The notes under the pieces are model-generated. The model saw only the letters and a list, made by a program, of their open reading frames with translations. It was not told the DNA's origin and did not search any database. From Mycobacterium colombiense (GTDB lineage Bacteria; Actinomycetota; Actinomycetes; Mycobacteriales; Mycobacteriaceae), in assembly GCF_001665835.1 (NCBI RefSeq), contig NZ_LZSX01000077.1, forward strand, positions 1-64,000: a stretch of DNA of 64,000 nt, written 5' to 3'. This document shows positions 20,195 through 28,921 of this stretch, in pieces; position 1 is the stretch's first letter, and each line of letters opens with the position of its first letter. A program made the translations under genes and the position numbers.

Positions 20195-20761
20195 TCAAGT
20201 CCCTTTCCCCGCCCTGGCGGTGTACGACGAGCCGAGAAAGCGTTCCACCAAGGCGCGCTCAGCGGTCGGATCTTTGAGCGGCCAGCCCCACAGCGCCAGG
20301 AAGACGCGGATCAGCCACTGCCCCGCCAGCGGGTCGTCGCTGCCAGGCCCCAGCATCTCGGCGGCCAGGGCGGTCACCGTGGGTGAGCTGATGACCCAAT
20401 CGCTGACCGGGGCCGCGTGGATCGACCGCATGAGCTGAGCGAGCGGATCGGAACGCAGGCTTTCCAAAGCCATAATCGTGGCGGTCACGACCCGCTCGGG
20501 GCCCCGGAGGTCCTTGATGGCTACCCGGGTGGCGTCGACGATGCGAGCCGCTTGAATACCGACGACGGCGTCGCGGATGGCCGCTTTGCCGCCGGCATGC
20601 CGGTAAATCGTCGCGGGCGAGCAGTGCACCCGGGCTGCCAAGGCCTCGATCGTGAATCCTTCGTATCCACGGCGCGCGATGAGGTCCGCCGCCGCGGCGT
20701 AGATCCGCTCGGCGGCTTCGCTACCGCGATCGCGGCCCACCAACCAGTCGTCACGCGGCAT
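20195..20761 (-). CDS. TetR-family transcriptional regulator
   Basis: 188 residues. The N-terminal helix-turn-helix domain (about 15-62) reads AAADLIARRGYEGFTIEALA followed by VHCSPATIYRHAGGKAAIRDA, a canonical TetR recognition helix. The C-terminal helical ligand domain is generic. It is divergent from the CYP144-like P450 across a 195-base gap, the usual arrangement for a repressor controlling itself and its neighbour. The ligand is unknown. It is not part of the conserved Mtb gene order at this place. Confidence 0.9.
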   Translation of the reverse strand: MPRDDWLVGRDRGSEAAERIYAAAADLIARRGYEGFTIEALAARVHCSPATIYRHAGGKAAIRDAVVGIQAARIVDATRVAIKDLRGPERVVTATIMALESLRSDPLAQLMRSIHAAPVSDWVISSPTVTALAAEMLGPGSDDPLAGQWLIRVFLALWGWPLKDPTAERALVERFLGSSYTARAGKGT

Positions 20762-20799
20762 TCACCCATGTTCCACCACATTGCACGATGCAGAAATAC

Positions 20800-20816
20800 T
20801 TCTCGCAGCATGAGAA
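20800..20816. promoter_or_regulatory. Possible TetR operator
   Basis: TTCTC-N7-GAGAA, an inverted repeat about 40 bases upstream of the TetR start in the divergent gap. It is short and could be chance. Confidence 0.3.
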
Positions 20817-20956
20817 ATCAGGGGCAGTAATTGTCATGCGAATCGGCTGCTGGTGACGGGTGTGCGCGGTCGTCCGTCGCCGACTCCGCCCGCCACGGTT
20901 CCTCAACTTCTCGGGAACCCGTTGACGCTGCGGCGAGCTGCATCGAGCCTGAACGC

Positions 20957-22171
20957 ATGACGGTCTTGGACAGTGCGGTCCGGTTCTTCAGCGGCGAGGC
21001 GATCCAGGACCCCTACCCGCTGTATGACCGCATGCGCGCCGAGGCGCCGGTGCACCGCATCGGCGATTCGGTGTTCTACGCGGTATGCGGTTGGGATGCG
21101 GTGCATGAGGCCGTCGATCGGGTCGGAGACTTTTCGTCGAACCTCACGGCGACCATGGTTTTTCACGAGGACGGCACCGTTGCCCCGTTCGACATGGGCC
21201 CGCCGGGGACCCCGATGCATGCATTGGCCACGGCGGACGATCCGATTCATGCGATGCACCGAAAGATCCTGCTGCCACACCTGTCGGCCAAGCGAATTCG
21301 GGTCATCGAAGAGTTCGCCGCTCAGACCGCGGACCGTCTCTGGGAGGAGAATCTGCGCGATGGTCAGATCGAATGGATGAGCGCGATCGCCAACCGCTTG
21401 CCCATGATGGTGGTCTGCAAGTTGCTGGGTCTGCCCGATGATGATGTCGACAAACTCATCCGGCTCGGTTACGCCACCACGGCGTTGCTCGACGGGATTG
21501 TCGCTGCCGAACAGCTCGAACTGGCCGGACTGGCGGCGATGGAACTGGGCGGCTATGTGCTAGAGCATTTCGAAAAGGCAAGCGATAAGCCAGAATCGGC
21601 GCTGATATCCGACCTGGCCGCACGCTGCGCGTCGGGCGAAATCGAGCAGCTGCCGGCGCTGGGCATCATGCTGACCCTCTTCAGTGCCGCCGGAGAATCG
21701 ACGGCATCGCTGCTGGGTAGCGCGGTGGGCGTTCTAGCCGACCGCCCCGCGATCCAACAGCAGCTTCGCGAAAACCCGCAATTACTAAGCGCTTTCATCG
21801 AAGAGACGCTGCGCTTCGAGGCGCCGTTTCGCGGTCATTACCGCCACGTGTGGCGCGACACCACTCTGGGTGGGGTCGAGGTGCCGGGTGGCGCACACTT
21901 GCTGCTGATGTGGGGAGCGGCGAACCGCGACCCGGCACACGTCGAAGCCCCGAACGAATTCCGCCTCGACCGCACCGCGACCAAGAGCCATCTGAGTTTC
22001 GGCAAGGGCGTGCATTTCTGCGTAGGTGCAGCGCTGGCCCGGTTGGAGGCCCACATCGTGCTGCGGATGCTGCTCGAGCGCACCTCGTGGATCGACGCGG
22101 CCGACGTCGGCGACTGGCTGCCGAGCATCCTGGTCCGGCGCCGCGAACGGCTGCAGCTGGCTGTGCGCTGA
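20957..22171 (+). CDS. cyp144: Cytochrome P450, CYP144 family
   Basis: 404 residues from the ATG at 20957. I-helix AGEST (245-249), K-helix ETLR (283-286) and heme loop FGKGVHFCVG with the cysteine ligand at C355 are all intact. Long identities with Mtb Rv1777 (CYP144A1) include FYAVCGWDAV, DFSSNLTATM, AKRIRV and GHYRHV. P450s use NAD(P)H-derived electrons from a ferredoxin to activate oxygen; the CYP144 substrate is not known. No ferredoxin gene is adjacent. The frame is open back to a TTG at 20831, but that 42-residue extension is not P450-like. In Mtb the gene lies far from the origin, so this location differs. Confidence 0.92.
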   Translation: MTVLDSAVRFFSGEAIQDPYPLYDRMRAEAPVHRIGDSVFYAVCGWDAVHEAVDRVGDFSSNLTATMVFHEDGTVAPFDMGPPGTPMHALATADDPIHAMHRKILLPHLSAKRIRVIEEFAAQTADRLWEENLRDGQIEWMSAIANRLPMMVVCKLLGLPDDDVDKLIRLGYATTALLDGIVAAEQLELAGLAAMELGGYVLEHFEKASDKPESALISDLAARCASGEIEQLPALGIMLTLFSAAGESTASLLGSAVGVLADRPAIQQQLRENPQLLSAFIEETLRFEAPFRGHYRHVWRDTTLGGVEVPGGAHLLLMWGAANRDPAHVEAPNEFRLDRTATKSHLSFGKGVHFCVGAALARLEAHIVLRMLLERTSWIDAADVGDWLPSILVRRRERLQLAVR

Positions 22172-22175
22172 GACC

Positions 22176-22610
22176 CTAGGGACGCGGTTGCACGTCGACG
22201 CTCGGCGGCCGCGACTGGGGATCCTGAGGCTTCGCCCGCACGGAGCGCCGGATGATGCTGAAGGCGACCGCGCCCCCGGCGAGGACCGCGACGGCGACCC
22301 CCGCAAAGACCAACGGGCGCTTGCCGCGACGCTGCGCGCGGCGCGCGTCCTGCAGCGCCTGGGGCAGGCTCGTGACCACTTCCTGCGCGGCGGCCAGCTC
22401 CTGTGCCAGGATTTCCTGCGCCGCGGCGAGATCTCGGGCCAGCCGCCCCTCTTGATACCGGCGACGCAGCTGCGAGGCGGTCGACTGCGCGGACTGGACA
22501 CTCAGGCCGACCACTCCCCGGGTGACGTCCACCGGTCCCTGCGCCGAATAGGACAGGCCACGGGCCAGTCGCTGCCGCGGGGTCAGCCGGGAATCCGTCT
22601 TCGCGCTCAT
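22176..22610 (-). CDS. cwsA: CwsA cell-wall and shape protein (Rv0008c-like)
   Basis: 144 residues from an ATG with AGGAAGG upstream. An N-terminal cytoplasmic part (MSAKTDSRLTPRQRLARGLS) leads into a helical region rich in Ala/Gln/Glu (about 60-100, EILAQELAAAQEVV). One membrane span follows (about 107-127, LVFAGVAVAVLAGGAVAF) and a short Pro-rich tail. CwsA interacts with CrgA and Wag31 at poles and septa in mycobacteria. It ends only four bases from the convergent P450 stop. Confidence 0.92.
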   Translation of the reverse strand: MSAKTDSRLTPRQRLARGLSYSAQGPVDVTRGVVGLSVQSAQSTASQLRRRYQEGRLARDLAAAQEILAQELAAAQEVVTSLPQALQDARRAQRRGKRPLVFAGVAVAVLAGGAVAFSIIRRSVRAKPQDPQSRPPSVDVQPRP

Positions 22611-22735
22611 CTGTCGCCTTCCTGTCCCGTGGGTAGGGGCCTGCCGTGAAGGCGGCCCGGTATTCGAACAGACTGCCAGCATAGGGACGTCGGCGTCGCC
22701 TTGGGTGACACCGCGTGCGGCAACGCCCGCCCGTA

Positions 22736-23284
22736 GTGGCAGACTCTGATGCCGTGACCAACAGCCCCTTTCAGACTGCTACCGCCACGCTCCACACCAA
22801 CCGCGGCGACATCAAGGTCGCCCTCTTCGGCAACCACGCGCCCAAGACCGTCGCCAACTTCGTTGGCCTGGCGCAGGGCACCAAGGAGTACTCGACGCAG
22901 AACGCATCGGGAGGCTCGTCCGGCCCGTTCTACGACGGCGCGGTTTTCCACCGGGTGATCCGGGGCTTCATGATCCAGGGCGGCGACCCGACCGGAACCG
23001 GTCGCGGCGGCCCGGGCTACAAGTTCGCCGACGAGTTCCACCCCGAACTGCAATTCGACAAGCCCTACCTGCTGGCTATGGCGAACGCGGGCCCCGGCAC
23101 CAACGGCTCGCAGTTCTTCATCACGGTCGGCCAAACCCCGCACCTGAACCGGCGCCACACGATCTTCGGCGAGGTGACCGACCCCGAGTCGCAGAAGGTC
23201 GTCGAGGCGATAGCGACGACGGGCACCGACGGCAACGACCGTCCCACCGAGCCGGTCGTCATCGAGTCGATCACCATCTCCTGA
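22736..23284 (+). CDS. ppiA: Peptidyl-prolyl cis-trans isomerase A (cyclophilin)
   Basis: 182 residues from a GTG chosen to match the Mtb N-terminus (MADxDxVTNSP). It is a single cyclophilin domain with the catalytic FHRVIRGFMIQGGDPTGTG segment (Arg-Phe-Gln pocket), the MANAGPGTNGSQFFIT motif and a HTIFGEV strand. It catalyses proline isomerisation during folding. No signal peptide is seen. An alternative GTG six codons later is possible. Confidence 0.96.
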   Translation: MADSDAVTNSPFQTATATLHTNRGDIKVALFGNHAPKTVANFVGLAQGTKEYSTQNASGGSSGPFYDGAVFHRVIRGFMIQGGDPTGTGRGGPGYKFADEFHPELQFDKPYLLAMANAGPGTNGSQFFITVGQTPHLNRRHTIFGEVTDPESQKVVEAIATTGTDGNDRPTEPVVIESITIS

Positions 23285-23309
23285 GCCGGCCCTGAGCCGC
23301 GCGGGCCGA

Positions 23310-23735
23310 TCAGCCTTGCTGACGGCCCGCGTAGCCAGCTGCCGTGAGCGCGTCGAGCACCTCCAGCGGATCCGTTCCGAGGTCCCAGCGGGAGAACAGC
23401 ACCAGGTCGCCGTCGGCCGTCTCGACCTCGAGCAACCGCACTTTGCGTCCGTAGCGGCGGAACTCGATGATGCGGATGATCTTGATGTCGGACTGCTGCA
23501 ATACCTGCGTCCGGAACCAGCCACGGAGCGACAGGCCGCCGGGCGTGATTGCCAGCTTGGGACGCGCGTGCCATGACACGCCGGCAAACAAGATCAGACC
23601 CGCCGCGGCAACGCCCGCCAGAATGCGCCCCGGCGGGTCTGTGACCACGGTCACAGCCGCGATAGCCATCAGAACACCCGCGGTTCCACAACCAGCGACT
23701 CCCGCCGTGTGTGGCTGCCATTGTGTTTGCTGCAT
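23310..23735 (-). CDS. PH-domain-like membrane protein (Rv0010c-like)
   Basis: 141 residues with AAGGA five bases before the ATG. Two membrane segments (about 15-35 and 38-55) are followed by a bacterial PH-like domain: RPKLAITPGGLSLRGWFR, then IKIIRIIEFRRYGRKVRLLEV and the C-terminal DLGTDPLEVLDALTAAGY. The function is unknown. It is convergent with ppiA and lies in the conserved ppiA-Rv0010c-crgA order. Confidence 0.88.
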   Translation of the reverse strand: MQQTQWQPHTAGVAGCGTAGVLMAIAAVTVVTDPPGRILAGVAAAGLILFAGVSWHARPKLAITPGGLSLRGWFRTQVLQQSDIKIIRIIEFRRYGRKVRLLEVETADGDLVLFSRWDLGTDPLEVLDALTAAGYAGRQQG

Positions 23736-23890
23736 GAGGTCCTTAACCCCTCCCACCACTGCCTATGCGGTTATCCACATCAGCTATCAACAGTGGGGAT
23801 AAATCACACGCGTGTGATTGGGTGGTTACAAAGTTGCTGACGCGGTGACAAATAAGACCGAAAATGAATTCATTACGGCGACGGTCCTGC

Positions 23891-24172
23891 TCAGTGCCAG
23901 CGCATCGTGAGCAACAAACCGGTGATCATGAAAGCGAACGCGATCGCGTAGTTCCAGGGGCCCAATTGGGCCATCCAATTGAGAGCGGTCGGCGCCTGGC
24001 TCCCGACGGCGGCCAACTGGAACACCATCAGCCAGACGAGGCCGATCAGCATGAGACCGATGAACAGCGCGACGAACCACACGCTCGACGGCCCGACCTT
24101 GACTTTCACCGGGGTGCGGCTGACCGCGCCGACGGTGAAGTCGTTCTTCTTGCGGACCTTGGACTTGGGCAT
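23891..24172 (-). CDS. crgA: Cell division protein CrgA
   Basis: 93 residues starting MPKSKVRKKNDFTV. It has two transmembrane helices (about 31-52 and 68-88) joined by a short loop and ends in MRWH. CrgA is a septal membrane protein that interacts with FtsZ, FtsI/FtsQ and CwsA. It lies close to cwsA and to the pknB cluster, where other division genes are found. The open frame extends further upstream but lacks conservation. Confidence 0.95.
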   Translation of the reverse strand: MPKSKVRKKNDFTVGAVSRTPVKVKVGPSSVWFVALFIGLMLIGLVWLMVFQLAAVGSQAPTALNWMAQLGPWNYAIAFAFMITGLLLTMRWH

Positions 24173-24301
24173 GATTACCTCGCGGATTACCTCAACGACA
24201 CGGTGAGTGGGACGGGGTGCAACGATAAGCACTGCCGCTGCACCCATAGCTTGGCTACGAGATTAACTCACCTGGGACGGTGACCAGGAATTGGAGAGGC
24301 G

Positions 24302-25045
24302 ATGATCCAGAAGCGCCGATCGCCATGGCGCTTGGGCGTCCCGGTCGTGTGTCTGCTGGCCGGACTGCTGCTCGCCGCCACCCACGGCGTCTCCGGGGGC
24401 GCCGAAATCCGTCGCAGTGACGCCCCTCGGCTGGTGGACCTGGTCCGCGAGACCCAGTCGTCGGTGAATCGTCTCAGTGCCCAGCGCGAGGCGCTGGCCG
24501 GCAAGATCGACGCTGCGCACGGGCGGTCGTCCGATGCCGCCCTGGCGGCCATGCTGCGGCGCTCGAGTCAGCTCGCCGGCGAGGCGGGAATGAGCCCGGT
24601 GCACGGGCCGGGCCTGGTGGTCACCCTCGCGGACGCGCAGCGGGACGCCAACGGCCGTTTCCCCCGCGATGCCTCCCCGGACGACTTGGTGGTGCACCAG
24701 CAAGACATTTTGGCCGTGCTCAACGCGCTGTGGAGCGCCGGCGCCGAGGCGATCCAGATGCAAGACCAGCGGATCATCGCGACGTCGGTGCCACGCTGCG
24801 TCGGCAACACCCTCTTGCTGAACGGGCGCACCTACAGCCCGCCGTACACGATCACCGCGATCGGTAACGCGGCGGCCATGCAGGCTGCCCTGGCCGCCGC
24901 GCCCCTGGTGATCCTGTACAAGCAATACGTGGTGCGCTTCGGCCTCGGTTACACCGAAGAGGTCAAGTCCGACGTGCAGGTGGTGGGTCATTTCGAGCCC
25001 GACCGGCTGCATTTCGCGCAGCCCAACGGCCCGATCGGCTACTGA
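24302..25045 (+). CDS. DUF881 protein (Rv0012-like)
   Basis: 247 residues with GGAGAGG before the ATG. One N-terminal membrane anchor (about 13-30) is followed by a coiled-coil-like region (about 47-75), then the DUF881 domain with HGPGLVVTLADA, SPDDLVVHQQDILAVLNALWSAGAEAIQMQDQRI and the YSPPYTITAIGN strand. It is divergent from crgA. The family occurs in many Gram-positives next to division genes; its biochemical role is not established. Confidence 0.9.
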   Translation: MIQKRRSPWRLGVPVVCLLAGLLLAATHGVSGGAEIRRSDAPRLVDLVRETQSSVNRLSAQREALAGKIDAAHGRSSDAALAAMLRRSSQLAGEAGMSPVHGPGLVVTLADAQRDANGRFPRDASPDDLVVHQQDILAVLNALWSAGAEAIQMQDQRIIATSVPRCVGNTLLLNGRTYSPPYTITAIGNAAAMQAALAAAPLVILYKQYVVRFGLGYTEEVKSDVQVVGHFEPDRLHFAQPNGPIGY

Positions 25046-25081
25046 CGCCTACTGACCAGCGGCTCGAGCGCCGGCGGGCGG

Positions 25082-25087
25082 TAACCT
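25082..25087 (+). promoter_or_regulatory. Candidate -10 element, leaderless trpG/pabA
   Basis: TAACCT fits TANNNT and ends six bases before the ATG. No ribosome-binding site is visible. The spacing suggests a leaderless transcript. Confidence 0.4.
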
Positions 25088-25093
25088 GACACG

Positions 25094-25780
25094 ATGCGGA
25101 TCCTGGTTGTCGACAACTACGACAGCTTCGTGTTCAACCTGGTGCAGTACCTCGGTCAGCTGGGTGTGGACGCCGAAGTCTGGCGCAATGACGACACCCG
25201 GCTCTCCGACGAGGCGGCCGTCGCCCGCCAGTTCGACGGGGTGTTGCTCAGTCCGGGGCCGGGCACCCCGGAACGCGCGGGCGCCTCGATTCCGATGGTT
25301 CGCGCGTGTGCCGCCGAGCGGACCCCCCTGCTCGGCGTCTGCCTGGGGCACCAGGCCATCGGCGTCGCATTCGGTGCCGTCGTCGACCGGGCCCCCGAGC
25401 TGCTGCACGGCAAGACCAGCAGCGTCCACCACAGCAATGTCGGTGTGCTGCAAGGGCTTCCGGACCCCTTCACGGCGACGCGCTACCATTCGCTGACGAT
25501 TCTGCCCGAGTCGCTGCCGCCGGTGCTTCAGGTCACGGCCCACACCGAGAGCGGCGTGATCATGGGCGTGCGGCACACCGAATTACCGATTCACGGTGTC
25601 CAGTTCCACCCGGAGTCGATCCTGACCGAGGGTGGCCACCGGATGCTGGCTAACTGGCTCGCCGACTGCGGATGGGAGCGCAACGACACGTTGGTGCGCC
25701 GGCTCGAGAACGACGCGCACGCGGCGGTGCGACCGTATTTCCCGGCAGATCCGACGGCTACTGACCGAACTTCAGCGTGA
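25094..25780 (+). CDS. trpG (pabA): Class I glutamine amidotransferase, PabA/TrpG type
   Basis: 228 residues: VDNYDSFVFNLVQYLGQLG at the N-terminus, the oxyanion strand LSPGPGTPERAG, the catalytic cysteine in LLGVCLGHQAIG, and the catalytic His/Glu in IHGVQFHPESILTEGG. It supplies ammonia to a chorismate-using partner. At this locus the enzyme is named trpG but is often regarded as PabA for aminodeoxychorismate (folate) synthesis; no trp or pab partner gene is adjacent. Its 3' end overlaps the 3' end of the convergent pknB by 23 bases. Confidence 0.93.
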   Translation: MRILVVDNYDSFVFNLVQYLGQLGVDAEVWRNDDTRLSDEAAVARQFDGVLLSPGPGTPERAGASIPMVRACAAERTPLLGVCLGHQAIGVAFGAVVDRAPELLHGKTSSVHHSNVGVLQGLPDPFTATRYHSLTILPESLPPVLQVTAHTESGVIMGVRHTELPIHGVQFHPESILTEGGHRMLANWLADCGWERNDTLVRRLENDAHAAVRPYFPADPTATDRTSA

Positions 25781-27638
25781 TGATGCCGTCCCGGTTGACC
25801 CCGGAACCGACCGGCGGGTTCTGATACACCACGCGATGCGACTGGGAACCGCCGGCGTCGACGTCGGCGCCCTTGTCCAAGATCCCCGTCCAGCCCAGCG
25901 CGCGTAGCCGCGGCTCAGCGTCGGTCCAGAACATGCCGGACAGGTCGGGCATGATGAACTGGTTGCCCTTGGACACCTGCAGCTCGATCACCGAGTCGAC
26001 CGGAACCGCCTGTCCCTTGGGCGGATTGGTTCCGATCACCTCACCGGCCGGGCGGGGGCTGTCCACCTGCACCTGGGTCACCTTGCTGAAGCCGTAGACG
26101 GTCAGGTTCTTCTGCGCGATGTCGACGTTCTGGCCCGCGATATCGGGAACCTGCTTGGTCTCCGGCCCGGAGCCGACGATGAGGGTGACCACGTTGGTGA
26201 TCGCCGAAGTCTGGTTCGCCGGCGGGTTGGTCCCGATCACCTTGCCCAGCAGTTCCGGGGTCGACGGCGAGTTGGCCTGCTTGAACTTGCTGAATCCCGC
26301 GGCCTTGAGCTTGGTGACCGCGTCGGAGTAGCTCAGCGACGACACGTCGGGCACTTCTCGCTGTTCGGGCCCGGTCGAGACGTTGATGGTGATCTCGTCG
26401 CCCGCATTGACCGACGCGTTGGCGCCTGGGTCGGTGCCGATGACGTGGTCGGGCGGGATCGTGGAATCCGGCTTCTGCAGGGTGCGGGTCTTGAAGCCGC
26501 GGTTCTGCAGCGCCGCGATGGCGTCGGCGGACACCTGCCCGCGCACGTCGGGCACCTGCACGTCGCGGGCGCCGCCGCCGAACGCGTTGAAGGCGATGAC
26601 GACAACGATCGTCAAGACCGCCAGCGCGGCGACCGCGACGATCCAGCGGCCGACCGAGCCGACGCTGCGGTCCTCACCCGCGTCGGAGAGAACCTGACGC
26701 GGCAGCGGATCGGTCCGCGACGGGCCGGCGGCGCCGGGACCGGACGACAGCAGCGAGCTCCGGTCGGCGTCGGTGAGCACCTTTGGCGCTTCGGGCTTTT
26801 CGCCGTTGTGCACCCGAATCAGATCGGCGCGCATCTCCGCGGCGGTCTGATAACGGTTGTCGGGATTCTTCGCCAGCGCCTTGAGCACGACGGCGTCGAG
26901 TTCCGCGGAGATGCCCTCGTGCCGCCGCGACGGCGGGACCGGGTCTTCCCGAACGTGTTGGTAGGCAACAGCCACCGGTGAATCACCGGTGAAAGGCGGC
27001 TCGCCCGTGAGGATTTCATAGAGAACACAGCCCAGCGAATACACGTCGGAACGGGCGTCGACGGTGTCGCCGCGGGCCTGCTCGGGCGAGAGATACTGCG
27101 CGGTTCCGATCACCGCGGCGGTCTGGGTGACGCTGTTGCCGCTGTCGGCGATCGCACGGGCGATACCGAAGTCCATCACCTTGACCGCATTGGTGGTGCT
27201 GATCATGATATTGGCCGGCTTGACATCACGGTGGATGATGCCGTTCTGGTGGCTGAAGTTCAGCGCCTGGCACGCGTCGGCGATGATCTCGATGGCCCGG
27301 CGCGGCGGCATCGGGCCATCGGTGTGCACGATGTCGCGCAGGGTGACGCCGTCGACGTACTCCATGACGATGTAGGGCAGCGGCCCGGTGGGTGTCTCGG
27401 CTTCGCCGGTGTCGTAGACCGCGACGATGGACGGGTGATTCAGCGCGGCGGCGTTTTGCGCCTCGCGCCGGAAGCGGAGGTAGAAGCTGGGGTCGCGGGC
27501 CAGATCCGCGCGCAACACCTTGACCGCGACGTCGCGATGCAAACGGACGTCGCGTGCCAGATGAACCTCGGACATACCCCCGAAGCCGAGGATCTCGCCC
27601 AGTTCGTAACGGTCGGACAGGTGTTGCGGCGTGGTCAT
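25758..27638 (-). CDS. pknB: Serine/threonine protein kinase PknB
   Basis: 626 residues. The kinase domain (about 11-275) has ATP-binding K40, catalytic D138 in HRDVKPAN, DFG, and activation-loop T171/T173. A proline-rich juxtamembrane region leads to one membrane span (about 333-352). Four extracellular PASTA repeats (about 355-626) each begin VPDV- or MPDL-like. PknB senses muropeptides/lipid II and phosphorylates CwlM, FhaA and other envelope proteins. The ATG overlaps the pknA stop. All catalytic residues are intact. Confidence 0.98.
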   Translation of the reverse strand: MTTPQHLSDRYELGEILGFGGMSEVHLARDVRLHRDVAVKVLRADLARDPSFYLRFRREAQNAAALNHPSIVAVYDTGEAETPTGPLPYIVMEYVDGVTLRDIVHTDGPMPPRRAIEIIADACQALNFSHQNGIIHRDVKPANIMISTTNAVKVMDFGIARAIADSGNSVTQTAAVIGTAQYLSPEQARGDTVDARSDVYSLGCVLYEILTGEPPFTGDSPVAVAYQHVREDPVPPSRRHEGISAELDAVVLKALAKNPDNRYQTAAEMRADLIRVHNGEKPEAPKVLTDADRSSLLSSGPGAAGPSRTDPLPRQVLSDAGEDRSVGSVGRWIVAVAALAVLTIVVVIAFNAFGGGARDVQVPDVRGQVSADAIAALQNRGFKTRTLQKPDSTIPPDHVIGTDPGANASVNAGDEITINVSTGPEQREVPDVSSLSYSDAVTKLKAAGFSKFKQANSPSTPELLGKVIGTNPPANQTSAITNVVTLIVGSGPETKQVPDIAGQNVDIAQKNLTVYGFSKVTQVQVDSPRPAGEVIGTNPPKGQAVPVDSVIELQVSKGNQFIMPDLSGMFWTDAEPRLRALGWTGILDKGADVDAGGSQSHRVVYQNPPVGSGVNRDGIITLKFGQ

Positions 27639-28921
27639 TGGTGTGTTCCGTGTCGGGCCGGCACGTTGTGGAAGCCGGAGGCCCCTATTGTCCCGTCATC
27701 CGGCCAATCGAGTCGCATTTCGGGCCGGGCCCCCGAACCGCTCGGTGTCTTGCTCGGCGGGGGTGGCGCCGAGGCGGGCGGGGTGCCGGTGTCGGTCACC
27801 GTCGGTGGCTGTTGCTGCTGGTCGGCCTTCGAATTGATGACGATGAGCACCGCGATGATGATCGCCAGCGCGCCGAGCACGCCGGCCGCCCACAGCAGCG
27901 CGCGCTGACCCGAGGAGAAGGTGCGCCGGGCCGGGGGCGGGCGGTGGCCGCCGGTGGTCGGCCGCGACCGACGGGGCGCCGCGGTTCGACTCGGCGACAC
28001 CGCGGCGGCACGGGTCGTCGGGCTGGACGGAATGGCCGCCGGCGAGGCCCGGCCGGCAGGCGGTGTCGCGCTGGGCCGCGGCGGGCGACGACCGGCCCGC
28101 ACGGCGGCCACGGCGTCGGCGAACGGCCCGCCGCTGCGGTAGCGCATCGCCGGGTTCTTCACCAGGGTGATCTCGATGAGTTCGCGCACGTTGGGCGGCA
28201 GCTCGGCGGGCAGCGGCGGCGGGGGCTCCTTGATGTGCTTCATCGCCACCGTCAAAGCGCCGTCACCGGTGAACGGCCGCTTGCCCGAAACAACCTCGTA
28301 GCCAACGACTCCCAGCGAATACACGTCGCTGGACGGGGTGGCGTCGTGGCCCAAAGCCTGCTCGGGTGCGATGTACTGGGCGGTGCCCATCACCATCCCC
28401 GTCTGGGTCACCGGTGCGGCGTCGACGGCCTTGGCGATACCGAAGTCGGTGATCTTCACCTGGCCGGTCGGGGTGATCAAGATGTTGCCCGGCTTGACGT
28501 CGCGGTGCACCAGCCCGGCGGCGTGCGCCACCTGCAGAGCGCGTCCCGTCTGCTCGAGCATGTCCAGCGCGTGCCGCAGCGACAGCCGGCCGGTGCGCTT
28601 GAGCACCGAGTTCAGCGGCTCGCCGTTGACCAGCTCCATCACCAGATACGCGGTGCGGCCTTCGCCGTCCAGCTGGCTTTCGCCGTAGTCGTGGACGGCC
28701 GCGATCCCGGGGTGGTTGAGCATCGCGGTGGTACGCGCCTCGGCGCGGAACCGCTCAATGAACTCGGGGTCCTGGGAGAACTCCTGCTTGAGCACCTTGA
28801 CTGCGACGCGTCGGCCCAGCCGGCTGTCTACCGCCTCCCACACCTGACCCATGCCGCCGGTGGCGATCAGGCGCTGTAGGCGGTACCTGCCAGACAGCGT
28901 CACACCAACTCGCGGGCTCAT
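27635..28921 (-). CDS. pknA: Serine/threonine protein kinase PknA
   Basis: 428 residues from an ATG overlapping the pbpA stop as ATGA. The kinase domain (about 10-275) has K42, D141 in HRDVKPGN and activation-loop T172/T174. A long Arg/Pro/Ala-rich juxtamembrane segment (about 280-335) precedes a single membrane span (LLWAAGVLGALAIIIAVLIV) and a short Pro/Thr-rich outer tail without PASTA repeats. It controls growth and septation with PknB. The open frame upstream of this start reads through pbpA in another frame and is rejected. Confidence 0.97.
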   Translation of the reverse strand: MSPRVGVTLSGRYRLQRLIATGGMGQVWEAVDSRLGRRVAVKVLKQEFSQDPEFIERFRAEARTTAMLNHPGIAAVHDYGESQLDGEGRTAYLVMELVNGEPLNSVLKRTGRLSLRHALDMLEQTGRALQVAHAAGLVHRDVKPGNILITPTGQVKITDFGIAKAVDAAPVTQTGMVMGTAQYIAPEQALGHDATPSSDVYSLGVVGYEVVSGKRPFTGDGALTVAMKHIKEPPPPLPAELPPNVRELIEITLVKNPAMRYRSGGPFADAVAAVRAGRRPPRPSATPPAGRASPAAIPSSPTTRAAAVSPSRTAAPRRSRPTTGGHRPPPARRTFSSGQRALLWAAGVLGALAIIIAVLIVINSKADQQQQPPTVTDTGTPPASAPPPPSKTPSGSGARPEMRLDWPDDGTIGASGFHNVPARHGTHQ

